From Chryseobacterium sp. CY350 (lineage in GTDB: Bacteria; Bacteroidota; Bacteroidia; Flavobacteriales; Weeksellaceae): a DNA stretch of 64,000 nt. Where the stretch lies: the NCBI RefSeq assembly GCF_027945075.1, contig NZ_CP116034.1, forward strand, positions 1,054,001 to 1,118,000. The letters run 5' to 3'. The translations under genes and the position numbers were made by a program. How positions within the stretch are numbered: position 1 is the first letter of the stretch; each line of letters opens with the position of its first letter. Under the pieces are notes generated by a model that was given only the letters and a program-made list of their open reading frames with translations, was not told the origin of the DNA and did not search any database. Shown piece after piece: positions 33,301 through 48,300 of this stretch.

Positions 33301-36300
33301 GGTTGCAGATCTGGGTAAATTTCTTTGGAAAGAAAAATTTAAAAAAGATTAAATGAAAACACTCAATACAATTCCTACAGGGAAAATCGAAAGAACCGGA
33401 AGCCTTCTTAAAGCTGGAGCAAAAGTGGGAGTCAATTACATAAAATACTACGGTAACAAAATCACGAAAGATAAAAATGAGGAAGAAGCTCTGAAGACTT
33501 TGAATGAAGATAATGCCGCAGATATTTATGATTCCCTCAAAGAGCTTAAAGGTTCTGCTTTGAAAGTGGCCCAAATGCTCAGCATGGAAAAAAATATTCT
33601 TCCTCAGGCATATGTAGAAAAATTTTCTCTTGCCCAATTTTCTGTTCCGCCGCTTTCCGGAGCTTTGGTGAGAAAGACTTTCAGAAAATATTTCGGTAAA
33701 AATCCGGAAGATATTTTTGATCAGTTTTCTCCCGAATCGATTAATGCAGCAAGTATTGGTCAGGTTCATAAAGCTGCCAAAGATGGAAATAATCTAGCAG
33801 TAAAGATTCAATATCCCGGCGTGAGAGAAAGTATCTCCAGCGATCTGAAGATGGTGAAACCTATTGCTATGAAGATGTTTAATATTAAAAAAGAAGGTTC
33901 AGAATCTTATTTTCAGGAAGTGGAAGATAAATTGTTTGAAGAAACAAATTATGATCTGGAATTGAAGCGAAGTCGGTATTTTGCTGAACAATGTGAACAT
34001 TTACCGAATATTGTATTTCCAAAATACTATCCGGAATACTCTTGTGAGAAAATAATCACTATGGACTGGATGGATGGAAGACATTTTTCAGAATTTGTGA
34101 AAGAAAAAAATTCCCAGAGTGATTTTAATAAAATCGGACAGGCTCTTTGGGATTTTTATATGTACCAAATGCACAGTCTGAAAATGGTGCATGCAGATCC
34201 GCATCCTGGCAACTTTCTGGTTTCGGATGATAAAGAATTGTTGGTTATCGATTTTGGATGTATTAAAGAGATTCCGGCTGACTTTTATAAACCTTACTTT
34301 GAACTTGCAAAAAGAGAAAACCTGAATAATGCTGATATTTTCCGCGAAAAACTTTACCAGCTGGAAATTCTAAGAGATGATGATTCACCGGAAGAGCAGA
34401 TTTTTTTCACAAAATTATTTTATGAACTTTTGGAACTTTTCACAAGACCTTTCAATAGTGAAATTTTTGATTTTTCAGATGAATCGTTTTTTCAGGAAAT
34501 TGCCGATCTCGGACAGCGATATGCAAAAATGAGCAATATGAAAGGAATGAATCTAAACCGAGGATCAAAACATTTTATATATCTCAACAGAACATTTTTT
34601 GGTCTTTATAATATGATGCATGATCTGAGAGCTGAAAATATGATCATTAATAATTACTTAAAATTTACCAAATAATGCCGTCGGAATTGCCTTCAAAAAT
34701 TTGCCCCATTTGTGGTTTTCCATTCAACTGGAGAAAAAAATGGAAACAGAACTGGGAAGAGGTAAAATACTGCAGCGAACGTTGCAGGAAGAATAAACGC
34801 AATGACTTTTAACAAGCATATTGTGATTTAAATTTAAACAAATTATTATGAAGATGTTACTCAATTTGCAACAGATTGACCGTATTATAGAAATGGCCTG
34901 GGAAGACCGAACTCCCTTCGAAGCAATCAGTTACCAATTTCAGATTTCTGAAAGTGAAGTTATAGAGCTGATGAGAAAAGAACTTAAATCTTCAAGTTTC
35001 AGACTTTGGAGAAAAAGAGTGAATTCTGGTGTTAGCAGCAAACATTTAAAGAAAAGAAGTTCAGAAATCACGAGATTTAGATGCAGCAGACAAAAGACGA
35101 TTAGTCTTAATAAAATTTCCAAACGCATAAAATAATTAAATCTTATCAATAAAACTTTATGAAAAACATTGTAATAATTGGTTGCGGACAAGGTATTGGA
35201 CTGGAAGCCGCAAAAATTTTGGCAGATAACAACAATATTATAGGAATTTCGCGTACTGAAAATGAGATCGTAAACAGCCTTGGGATAGAATTTCACAAGT
35301 TTGATATCAGCAGTGATGAACTTAGCAGTATTACTTTTCCGGATCATATTGACGGTTTGGTATACGCACCGGGAAGCATTAATCTAAAGCCCTTTAATCG
35401 ACTGACGACGGAAGATTTTAGAAATGATTTTGAAATTAATGTGATTGGTGCTGTAAAAGCGATTCAGCACTTTTTGCCCTTTTTAAAAAAATCAGGAAAT
35501 TCTTCAGTCGTTCTTTTCAGTTCGGTGGCAGCAAAATTAGGCATGCCTTTTCACGCTTCAATTTCTGCAAGCAAGAGTGCGGTTGAAGGTTTAACGAAGA
35601 GTTTGGCCGCAGAATTATCGTCACATAAAATTCGTGTAAATGCAATTGCGCCTTCTCTTACAGACACTCATTTGGCATCACAATTATTGTCAACTCCAGA
35701 AAAACGAGATTCATCAGCGAGAAGACATCCGCTACAAAGAATTGGAAGCGCAGTCGAGATGGCAGAAATGGCGGAATTTTTATTATCTGATAAAGCATCG
35801 TGGATTACCGGGCAAATTATCGGAATCGACGGCGGAATGGGAAGCACCAAGCTTTAATTGACAAAAAAAAACGAATATCTTTACGCGAAATATAATATTA
35901 TGAATACCAACTTTATCATCGATCTTCTTCATGAAGTTAAAAGCTATGAAGATTCTAAATTCTACAAGCCTAACGGTAAAGTTGAGGATTTTAGAGTTTG
36001 GCTGAATGAAAAAAAATATGCTGAAGAAAGCCCTACAAAACTTTTCAAAAATGAAGATCATACGGTCTCATTTACTGAAAATGATATCTGCAAACAGATA
36101 ATTCTGCTGAGTAGATATTCGAAATTACTTATTAGAAAGGGTTTGGGAGAATTTCCTGATCTTGCGAATGAAGAATTTACCTATTTGTACAGGCTGAAAG
36201 ATGAATCGTCGCTGACTAAAACTCATTTGATCGAAAAAAATGCTCATGAAAAACAAACCGGAACACAAATTATTAAAAGACTGATAGAAGCAGGTTTTGT

Positions 36301-39300
36301 ACAAGAGAAGGGAGATGAAGAAGACCGACGTATCAAGCGCCTTAGCCTAACAGAAAAAGGTGAAGAGATTTTCCATCATTCTGTAGAAAAAGTAAATAAA
36401 ACATCAAAAGTTCTTACAGGAAAATTAGATGTAAAAGAGAAAAAGGATCTTCTGTCAATTCTAAAAAAGCTGAATGAATTTCATGCTCATTTACACGCAG
36501 AATCCCGAAATGTGAGCATTGAAAAAATGCAGGAATTGATATGAGAGGTCTCAGTACTTTTATTTGAATTTCTTAACTTTGCGTAATGGAAAAGAAGGTA
36601 ACCAGAGCAATATCGAGTTTCAACAAAGAATTAAAACTTCAAGGTTTCAAAGCATTCCAAATTGAAGGAGATGGTGCTGAAACCAGAACGTACAGCCGCA
36701 AAGAATTTTATAAAATCTGCCTTACGACGGGAGAAAGTAAAATTCATTATTCGGATAAAACCTTTGAGCAGGAAGGAACTATTTTATTCTTCGGAAATCC
36801 TCATATTCCGTATTCCTGGGAAACAATTTCTACGGCATACGTAGGTTACACAATTCTCTTTTCAGAGGATTTTTTCAAAAATTCTGAACGTTCTGAAAGT
36901 CTGCAACATTCGTCTTTCTTTAAAATTGGGGGTACGCCTGTTTTACAAATTACCGAAGAGCAGAGATCATTTTTAAATACTATTTTTCAGAAAATGATTA
37001 CTGAGCAGGAAAGCGATTATATCTTTAAAGATGAATTGATTCGAAATTACATAAGTCTGATTATCCATGAATCTCTCAAGATGGAACCGTCTCAGAACTA
37101 TGAGCAGAGCAAAAATGCATCTTCCAGACTAACATCTGTTTTTTTAGAACTATTAGAAAGACAATTTCCTGTAGAAACTACCGCAAATCCGCTTCAGTTG
37201 AGAACTGCTAAACACTATGCACAATATCTGAATGTACATGTAAATTATTTAAACCGCACCGTAAAAGAAGTAACCGGAAAATCTACTACGACACACATTA
37301 CCGAAAGAATCATCACCGAGGCTAAAGCACTTTTACAACATACAGAATGGAGTATTTCTGAAATCGCCTATGCCTTAGGATTTGAGTATCCAACTTATTT
37401 TAATAATTTTTTCAAAAAATTTACGGGAACTACTCCTACTTCATATCGCATATCTGAAGTTTGATTTTCTTAATCTTTGGTTTGATTATCTTTACGTTAA
37501 TACACTAAAACGGAGCTAATTTTGTATCTGGTAATCAAATCCAAATACAATGTCAGAATCTAATAACAATTCAGCTTTATCCTCTGTTCAGAAAGACGTT
37601 TTTGAAAGGTTGCGCGACGGCGAAACCATTGCTCCGGGCGATCCAGAATCTTACAAAATGATGGAAGCTTCATTTGCCACAAAAAAACTTTCGGTACAAA
37701 TGAATAACGCCTCCGAACCTGAAGAAATCCGAAGTTTCCTCAGTAAAATTACAGAAACAGAAATTGATGAAACGGTTACGGTTTTTACTCCTTTACACAT
37801 CAATTACGGTAAGCATACAAAAATAGGGAAAAATGTCTTCATCAATTTCGACTGTGTATTTTTAGATCTTGGCGGAATCACCATTGAAGACAATGTTTTA
37901 ATCGCTCCCAAAGTGAGTCTGCTCTCCGAAGGTCATCCTACGTCTGGTACTCACCGACATTCATTAATTCCTAAACCTATTCATATTAAAAAAAATGCAT
38001 GGATTGGCGCCAACTCCACTATTTTACAAGGCGTTACGATTGGAGAAAATGCAATTGTGGCAGCAGGATCTATTGTTTCTAACGATGTACCTGATAATAA
38101 AATTGTAGGTGGAATTCCAGCAAAAATACTTAAAAATATTAATCCTTAAAACCACTAAAATGTCAGAACAAAATAACAATTCACGAAGAAGATTCATTCA
38201 GCAGACCGCTATTGCTGGGGCTGGTTTGGCACTTGCGGGACCGCTGAATCTTTTAGCACAAAACAACAAATCAGCGATGAGTAAAAACATTAAATCAAAA
38301 GGATACGCCGGAAAAGATGTAAAAGGAAAAATGCTCCCATGGAATTTTGAAAGAAGAGCCGTTGGTGACCATGATGTTTTAATTGAAATAAAATATTCCG
38401 GCATTTGTCATTCGGACATTCATACCATCAAAGGACATTGGGGAGAGCAGAAATATCCTCAGGTTCCGGGACACGAAATTGCCGGAATCGTAACTGCTGT
38501 CGGAAAAGAGGTAACTAAATTCAAAGTAGGCGATCATGCCGGTGTAGGCTGTATGGTAAACAGCTGTATGAAATGTGACAGCTGTAAAAGCGGCGAAGAG
38601 CATCATTGTGAAACAACCGGAATGGTGGGAACATACGGAGCTCCGGAAGCCACCTCTCCTACAGGTATCACGCAAGGTGGTTATTCTAATAATATCGTGG
38701 TAACAGAACATTTCGCCATTAAGATTCCAAAAAATATTGAGCTAAAATATGCCGCACCACTTCTCTGCGCAGGAATTACGACCTACTCACCGCTCATGAA
38801 AGCGAATTTTAAAAAAGGCGACAAGATTGGCGTGATCGGCATCGGAGGTTTAGGACATATCGCCGTAAAGTTAGCAGTCTCGAAAGGAGCAGAAGTTTAT
38901 GCTTTTACGTCATCACCTTCAAAGCAAAATGATATTAGAGGATTTGGTGCTGCGCAGGTTATCGTGGTAAAATCAGCAGAAGATCTAAAACCATACAAGG
39001 GCAAATTAGACTTTATGATATCTACCGTTCCTTATGCGTATGATATGTCACCATATATTGACTGTGTAAAAAAGTACGGTTATTTTACGCAAGTCGGTCA
39101 GCCGATTAATGGCGAACTGACTATCAACAATTTTAATATGATTTTCAACCGAGTGAATTTTAATGGTTCTTTGATTGGCGGAATTCCCGAAACACAGGAG
39201 GTTATAAATTATTGTGCTGATAATAAAATCTATCCGCAGATAGAAGTCATTAAAGCATCCGAAATTAACGAGGCCTGGGAAAAAGTTGTGAATAAAGAAG

Positions 39301-42300
39301 CCCGATATCGATATGTTATTGACGCCTCTACTTTTTAGCATTAGAAAATTTATGCAAAAATTTTTTATTTTGATTGCTTACCTCCCTGTATTTTCATTCT
39401 CTATTATCGCAAGCAGCATCAAAAACGTGGAGACATTTATACAAAACAACAAGGGTAATTATCTAAAACAATCAACATCAAAAATGGAAATAACAATCGG
39501 AACTGCAGTTTTTACAGGAACATTATATAACAACTCAAGCAGCGAAGTTCTTAAAGCAATGTTTCCGCTTACCATTAAGATGACAGAACTCAATGAGAAT
39601 GAGAAGTATTTTGATCTGGCGGAAAATCTCCCAACCAGTTCGACAGCACACTTACCGATAAAGTCAGGTGATTTAATGTTGTACGGAAACAATACACTCG
39701 TGCTTTTTTATAAGAATTTTACAACGTCATACAGCTATACAAAATTGGGAAAGATTGATAACCCGGCCGGACTTTCTTACGCTCTCGGCAGAGGAAATGT
39801 GACGGTAAAATTTGAAATTAATTAACCAAAAAAATATGAAAAATATATTGAAATCTTTTGCATTATTGATAATTTCACAAGCCATTCTATCGTGCAGCAA
39901 TAAAAATCAGAAAACAATGAACGAAGAAAAAAACGGATTAGACCAAATTTTTCCCAAGGGAGAAAAAGGATCAGGTGACACATTTACCGGAAACGCATAT
40001 AATGTTGGCTTAGTCGATGCAGACAATATTTATACAACTGCCGTTGGAAACGTATATTTTGAACCCGGAGCAAGAAGCAACTGGCATAGCCATCCTGCCG
40101 GTCAGATCTTAATGATTACCGACGGAATTGGCTATCACCAAATTGAAGGACAGCCAATGGAAATCATCAAAAAAGGAAGCGTTATCAAATGTCCGCCAAA
40201 CGTTCGACATTGGCATGGAGCAAGTGCAGATGTAGGTTTACAGCAATTATACATCGTACCAAACACCGAAAAAGGAATTGTAAATTGGGATGAAGCAGTC
40301 ACCGACGAGGTGTATAACCTGGCAAAATGATGCAACCAAATACTTAAAAACAGGTATTAATAAAAAGTTGGTAAAAACTTTGATATCTGAATTGTAAATA
40401 TTTCACATGAAAAAGTTTACAGTTCAGATATTTCTTCTTTTTGTAGCTTCAACGGCATTAAAAGCTCAGTCTTTACAGTCTCCTGACGGAAAATTCACAA
40501 TGAACTTCAATTTAAAGAATGGCGTTCCATACTATAATTTGAAATATGATGGAGCGACAGTTATTGAAGATTCTAAATTGGGATTTCAATTATTCAATGA
40601 CACGGGAGCGATACCTGTGATTGAGAAACCGATTGACGCAAAATTTAATTTAAATAACGGCTTTACCAAATCTGGAGAAAAAAGAGCGTCAAAAAATGAA
40701 ATCTGGCAGCCTATTTTAGGCGAAAAAAAGAATTATGTCAACCATTATAATGAGTTGGCAATTTCATTAGATCAAAATCTCAGCGATCGAAATATTGTCA
40801 TTAAATTCAGATTATTCAACGATGGCCTCGGTTTCAGATATGAATTCCCTCAACAAAAAAATCTCAACTATTTTACAATTCGTGAAGAAGATACAGAATT
40901 TGATCTGCCGGAAGATCTGAAAGTCTGGTGGATTGTAGCGGATTACGATTCTCAGGAATATCCTTATCAGACCACAAAAATTTCTGAAATTCCCGAAAAA
41001 TGGGATCAGGCTTTTGACAAACATTCTTCACAAAAACTCATTAAAGGTTCTGTGCAGTCTCCGATCATGTTAAAAAAAGAAGGGGCAAAACCTTTATATA
41101 TCAATATTGCTGAAGCTGCAGTACTCGATTATCCTGCTTCAAATCTTGATGTTGATCCTGAAAATTTTAAATTTAAAGTTCATCTTACGCCAGACAGACA
41201 GGGTGTAAAAGGCTATATTCAAACTTCTTCAGTCACACCCTGGAGAACAATTGTTGTATCGCCAAAAGCCGAAATGGTATTAGATTCAAAAATGCTGTTC
41301 AACCTCAATGAGCCAACCAAGTATTCTAACACTTCTTACATTAAGCCAACAAAATACATGGGCGTCTGGTGGGAAATGATCGTTGGAAAATCACAGTGGG
41401 CGTACGGAGAACCGAAAACGAATATTCACATCGGAAAAACAGATTATTCTAAAATAAAACCAAACGGAAAACATGCAGCCAACAATACGAAGGTAAAAGA
41501 GTATATCGATTTCGCCTCCGAAAATGGTTTTGACGCGCTGCTGGTTGAGGGATGGAATATTGGTTGGGAAGACTGGATTAATCACTCCAAAGAATTCGTC
41601 TTCGATTTTGTAACACCAAATCCTGACTTTGATATAAAAATGCTTAACGAATATGCACATTCGAAAGGTCTCAAACTTATCATGCATCATGAAACTTCAG
41701 GTTCAGCTACAAATTATGAAAGATGGGCAGACCAAGCTTTTCAGCTGATGAATAAATATGGCTATAACTCTGTAAAGACAGGCTACGTAGGAGATATTAT
41801 TCCTAGAAATGAACATCATAATTCGCAGTGGACAATCAATCATTACTACAGAATAGTTGAAAAAGCGCACGAATATAAAATAATGTTTAACTCCCACGAA
41901 TCTGTACGTCCGGGAGGTGAAAGCCGTACTTATCCCAACTGGGTTTCTGCGGAAGCCGCAAGAGGAACAGAGCATGAAGCATTTTTGGGGAATAATCCTG
42001 ATCATCAGACGATTTTACCCTTTACAAGATTTATTGGTGGTTCGATGGATTACACACCCGGAATTTTTCAGACTAAACTTGATTATTATTTTCCCGGAGA
42101 CAAACGTTTTGTGAAAACCACTCTTGCCAAACAGCTTGCGCTTTATGTGGTGATGTATATGCCCGTACAAATGGCCGCAGACCTTCCTGAAAATTATAAA
42201 AAACATATGGATGCTTTTCAGTTTATAAAAGATGTTTCTGCAGATTGGGATGATACAAAAATTTTATCTGCCGAACCTGGCGATTATATTGTAACGGCAA

Positions 42301-45300
42301 GAAAAACGAAAGGTCAAGAAACCTGGTTTGTAGGAGGAATTACCGATGAAAATAAACGTGATTATACCGTAGACTTTTCTTTTTTAGATAAGGGAAAGCG
42401 ATACGAAGCTACAATATATGAGGATGGAAAAAATGCAGATTACATAGAAAATCCACAAAGCTACTCTATTTATAAAAAAATAATCAACAGCAAATCTAAA
42501 ATCAATTTTAAAATGGCTCGAAGTGGAGGTTTTGCAATAAGTCTTAAACCTGTAAAATGATCATTTATTTTTTTGAAATTTTTAAAATAAAATAAAAAAA
42601 ATATGATAAGAAAAGAACAAAATCTTTGGGAAAATGATTTCGCATAAACGTAGTTTTGATTTATTTAAGTGAAGTACAAACCTAGTAGTGGCGCACTATT
42701 TGCAACTATTTACACAAAAATCACCAAACAAAAATTTTATGGAATTGACCTACGATTTTCAAAAAAACATTTTGAATCCTGCACAACAAATTGAAGATAT
42801 TGAAGTAGTTTACAAAAAAAATAAAAAATACAGCGGGCCTTTATTAAACGTAACCGAAGACCCATTTAAAATTATCATTTCAGATGATGAAAAAAAAGAA
42901 GATTCTGTGCATACAATTGATTTTGATGCTGCATTACAAATCACAGTGAAGTACAGTGATGATTCTTTTAAGGTTTATCAGGATATAATCGACTAAAAAT
43001 TATTATAATCAGAAAATTCTCACCCTTTTTCTTTTTTCCAATTTTTTTTCATTTTAGAATATTCAGGATCAGCCTCAGCTTTTTTCCACTTTTCATAGAA
43101 AATTGCGGCTGATTCTGCTTTTTCAGGATCGCCTGTACCTCTTTCCAACTGTTGATGATTGTTTTCGGCGTCATATTTTTTTCCGCCTTTGTAATTATAA
43201 TATCTACGTGCACGCGTAAAACCCATCTGAAGATATTTTCTTGCCATATCTGCACCCACAAAATCATTTTCAAGTAAATACTTTTTAAATAAACTATAGA
43301 TCGCTGCAGAACTTTCTTCTGCAATTTCTTTGCTCTTGAAACGCCAGAATTTTCCGATTTCGGTTTTGTAAGGTTCACAGGTTAAAACACCTTGTTCACC
43401 TTTTCCTACGCGGTATTTTTCAGGATGAAGCCTGTAATCTACATCAGCTTTCCAGAAATAATCATCTTTATTAAAATTTAAATAACTCGGCTTTTGATCT
43501 TTCATTTTTAAACTGTGAGAGTTTTTTAATTTAGTATGCAAAAAAAATTCCTGAAAGTAAATCTCCCAGGAATTCTGTTTTTTAAAATGAAATCTTAATC
43601 TCTTGTTCTTTCAAGAGTTTCAAATTTAGCATAAGAAGATTTCAGATTTTGCAACTGGTCTGCTACCACAACGGTACTTTGTGGACATAGATCTCCGCTT
43701 TGTAAAGCTTCCTGATAAGCATCAATCGCTGCTCTTTCGCCAAAAACTACATTTTCTAATGTAGATTCGGTGTTATCTCCACCAAAAGAATTTTTAACGT
43801 CAATCCACGTTCTGTGCAAAGCACCTGCAGTTGTAGATGTATCGTCCGGCGTGCCACCGCGCTCTGTGATTAAACTGATAAGGTCTGACTTCATTTTTTG
43901 AGATTCCATAACCATTTGATCATAGTCGTTTTTCAATGGAGAATAAGTTTCCCAAACTTTATCTTCCACTTTGCTGAATCCCTGAATTCTGTCGTTTGTA
44001 ATGTTTAGTAAATCATTAAGTGTTGATACTGTTTTACTGTTGTCCATAATAATATTTTTAAGTTAGTGATAACATAATGTTTGCAATCAGCATACCATTT
44101 AAGCGTTTGATAATGTTAAACTTGTTTAACACAGTACTGTGATTTGAATCATAAAAAAGTTTATTTTTTATGCTTATGTTTCCTGACAATAGGTATACAT
44201 TTTGAATTAGAATATTCTGAATAATCCTATAAATTTATGTCACAAAACGACTCCCAAACCATTGCCTTAATCGGTGGTGGCCCAGCTGCCTTATTTTCAT
44301 TAAAACACATACTTCTAAAACAAATACAAACTGATAAGATTATCATTTTCGAGAAAAATGGCCATCTCGGGATGGGAATGCCATATAGTAATGCAGGAGC
44401 CGGCCATGAGCATGTAGCAAATGTCTCTGCAAATGAACTTCCTGAGTTAGTAGACGATATTGAAACATTTGTAACAGAACATCCTACAGATGAGTTTCCA
44501 GATTATATAAAGAACGGTCACATTAACCGCGATCAAGTAATTCCAAGATTGTTGTTGGGGAAATTCCTCGAAAATCAATTTAAGAAATACATCAAAATGG
44601 CCAAAAAATCACATATTGATGTTGTAGGTTTAACGAATACTTCTGTGAAAGATATAACAACAGTACAAGACGGAACATTTAAAATCTTTACTGATAATAA
44701 TGAGCAACACATGGCAAATGTTGTGATTCTCTGCACAGGTCATCAGTGGCTAAAATCTTTCGAAGGGAAACACAAAGGCTGGTACGATTCTCCTTATCCA
44801 CCATCAAAATTCACCCAACATACCAATCATCCGGTTGCGGTAAAAGGCGCATCACTAACTGCTGTAGACATTATCAGAACTCTGTCACGTTTGAATGGTG
44901 AGTTTAAACACGATAAAGATGATAAATTAACATACACATTGCATTCTAAATCTAAAAATTTCAAAATTGATCTTTATTCTTTAAGCGGATTATTGCCTGC
45001 ACTAAGATTTCATTCTGAAGATGATGCCTTTTCGCCAGACTGGAAAATGTCTTTTAAAGAAATCTTTGAATACAAAAAAAATAATGGTGGTTTTGTAGAT
45101 CTTGATTATGTATTTGATAAAAATTTCAAGTCTGTTGTAAAAAATAAAGATCCGGAATTTTATAATGAAATAAGCGAACTGAGTATCGAAGAGTTTGTTG
45201 ATAAGATGATGAAACTGCGTAGAGAATTAGACAGTTTTGATCTTTTTAAAGCTGAATATGCAGAAGCTGAAAAGTCTATAAAAAGACATCAGTCTATTAC

Positions 45301-48300
45301 CTGGAAAGAGGCACTTACGGCATTCAGCTATGCGATGAATTATCCTGCAAAACATTTCTCCGCAGAAGATATGCTGAGACTTAATAAAACATTAATGCCG
45401 CTTATTTCTATTATAATTGCTGCACTTCCGCAGTCGTCTTACCGTGAGATGATCACTCTTTATGACGCAGGAATTTTACAGCTTAGTAATGTTGACCGTG
45501 AAAGTACCGTTGAGCCATTTGAAAATGAAGGCGCAATTTATCGTTATCAGACAGAATCAGGGGATTCAAAAGAAATAAGTTACAAAATGTATGTTGATGC
45601 CACAGGACAAAGTGCGATGAACCTGAACGACCTTCCTTTTGACGGACTTAAAGAAAGTGGTTTTGTGAGTTCCGGTTATTTAAGTTTTAAAGAAACTGAA
45701 GAAGCCATCGAATTAAATAAAAAAGGAAACAAACAGATCATTAAAGGTTACAATGAAAATTTTTATTTAAAAGTTAATGGTCTCAGTATTAACGATCATT
45801 TTCAGGCTTTAGATTCTTATGGTAAAGTGCAGGAAAAATTATATATCATGTCAGTTGCATATATTGGTGGCCTGAATCCCGATTATTCCGGTCTTGATTT
45901 TTGTGACACAGCTGCAGATACGATTGCCGAATCTCTGGCGATGCCAAAAATGATTTCGAAAGTTGATCTCAGAGCTTAGTAAAAAATTTTTCGATTTCTA
46001 ATTTGTAGAAGTTGATCCTTTTCCATGTTTTTAATGATTCTGATCACTGTTTCTACCCGCAAATTGGTGAGCGATGCCATTTCTTTGCGGGTATAAGGGA
46101 TCTGGTAAGAATAGAGTCCGGTTTTTTTATGATAATTCTTCAGGCAGTCCATTAAACCTTTTACTTTATGTACAGGATCTGAAGCTGTAATAAGATTCAT
46201 CATCACATATCGGTAATACATTCTTTCGGCTGTATAATGATATAATTTTCTGAATATCTGCGGGTCTTGCCCCAACAGTTCAAAAAATTTAGATCTCGTT
46301 AACCTCATTACTTCGCTGTCGTCTGTCATCACTTCAGCATTCACAGGATATGGTGAATCGGAAAATAGAAAAGTCTCGCCAATACAGTGTCCTACGGTAG
46401 GAAGACTATGTATAAATTCTTTCCCGTCCTGCTGATAATTGTTGAGTTTTACTTCACCGCGGATAATCTGATAATAAAATTTTGGAGTTTCTGCTTCTCT
46501 GAATATAAAATCATTTTTGCTGAAACGTAACAATTCTCCTCCATAACGAAAGAGCATATCTTCACTAATTAACATTGATAAAAAGTCTTCTTGTTTTAAA
46601 CTAAAGTATTGCACTTTACAGGTGCAATACATTGGATTGATATCACGATCAGATCTCCTGAAAGTGAGACTCAAAGGTAGTTTAAGAAGTCTATTTGTCG
46701 CTATGATCAAGATCATATGGATTACAGATCGAAAAGTACGGCAGATAAAATACAGTTGACAATCATAATCATTTCAAAATTTAAATGAAACTTTCCTTAA
46801 ATCTATGGTAATGCACCAAACGAAATGTTAGACTGATATGTTCAGAAATTATTAAGGTAAATTTTACTGAAAAGTTTTCTGATAACGATTTATTAATTAA
46901 TTAAAAATAAAAAAAGGTGCAAAACTTATGATAAGTTTGCACCTTGTGACCTCGGAGGGATTCGAACCCCCAACCCTCAGAGCCGAAATCTGATATTCTA
47001 TCCAGTTGAACTACGAAGCCGATCTTTAAAAAGTAATGAGTAATCAATAATAAGTAATGCAATAATGATTATTACCGCTTACTCATTACCACTTTTTTTA
47101 GAAAGTAATTTTCACACCTCCCACAACCTGCGCACCAAGAACTTTGTAGCCTTTGTACGTTTGGTATTTTGAGCTTAGAAGATTGTTTCCGAGTGCGAAA
47201 ATACTGAAATTTTTGTGAATTTTATACTCTGCTGACAAATTTAGATCTGCAAAACCTCCAACTTTGTCATTGGTGTCTTCTGCCGACTGGAAAACCAATG
47301 ACGGATTTCCCACGCCTTCAAGCATATACGAATTTGTGGTTCTGTCTGTTGCGAAAATTCCTTTGAAGCCTAAAGACAGTTTTTTCTCAAACATCGTATA
47401 TTTTGCACCGATGCTTCCACTGACTAAAGGTACATTATAAATATTGTCATAATTCTTTAAATCATACTTTAAAAATCGTACGTCAGCATCCACAATCAGA
47501 TTTTCGAGCGGGAAATATTGTAAACTCCCTTTGATATCGCTTACATTTCCATCATCATAAACTGCAGAAAATGTATTCGCAAAATCATAACCCGGACGGT
47601 CTAAAGTAAATGTATTGTCGAATAAATTATTTCCCTGGAAGAACATAATATTTCTCATTTTCCCAAATCCGGCAGAAACATCGTATTTAAAAGTTTCGTC
47701 GATATCACCTCTCAAACCTGCGTAAAAATGATATTGTGTTTCCGTCGGTCTCAACATTTGGTCTGAAACCAAGAACGGATTTGCCTGCAATAACTCGCTG
47801 TAAGTATTTAGCTTTAAACCACCGTCTACTCCACCATAGAATTTAAATTCTTTAGCAGCAGCAACCTGAAATTCGGCCTGAGGAAACCAATATGTTTTAT
47901 TATTTTTTAATTCTTCAGCTAAAATTAAATTTGAATTTCTCGCATTTAAAAATGAAAAAGATGATCCTAACATTAAATATGATTCACCTTTTGCAAAAGT
48001 CACCTTCGGAGCAATATCTGCGTTAAAAAACGTTGATGAGTTTTCACTTAATAAAGCAAAATCTGTTTTTACAGTCTCCAATCCTAAACCTAAATCTGCA
48101 TTTAAAACAATTCCGTTGTCAGAAAGTTTCACAGCATGTTTTGAAAGATTCGCTAAGATCGAAGCCTGATTTTCTTTTGCATCAAAATGATCACTCAAAA
48201 ATGAAGACTTTACTCTAACATCGTTTAAAATTTCATTAGAATAAAAATCGTAATAACCATTTACTTTAAACTGATTTACTTTCTGCTTCAAGTCTACATC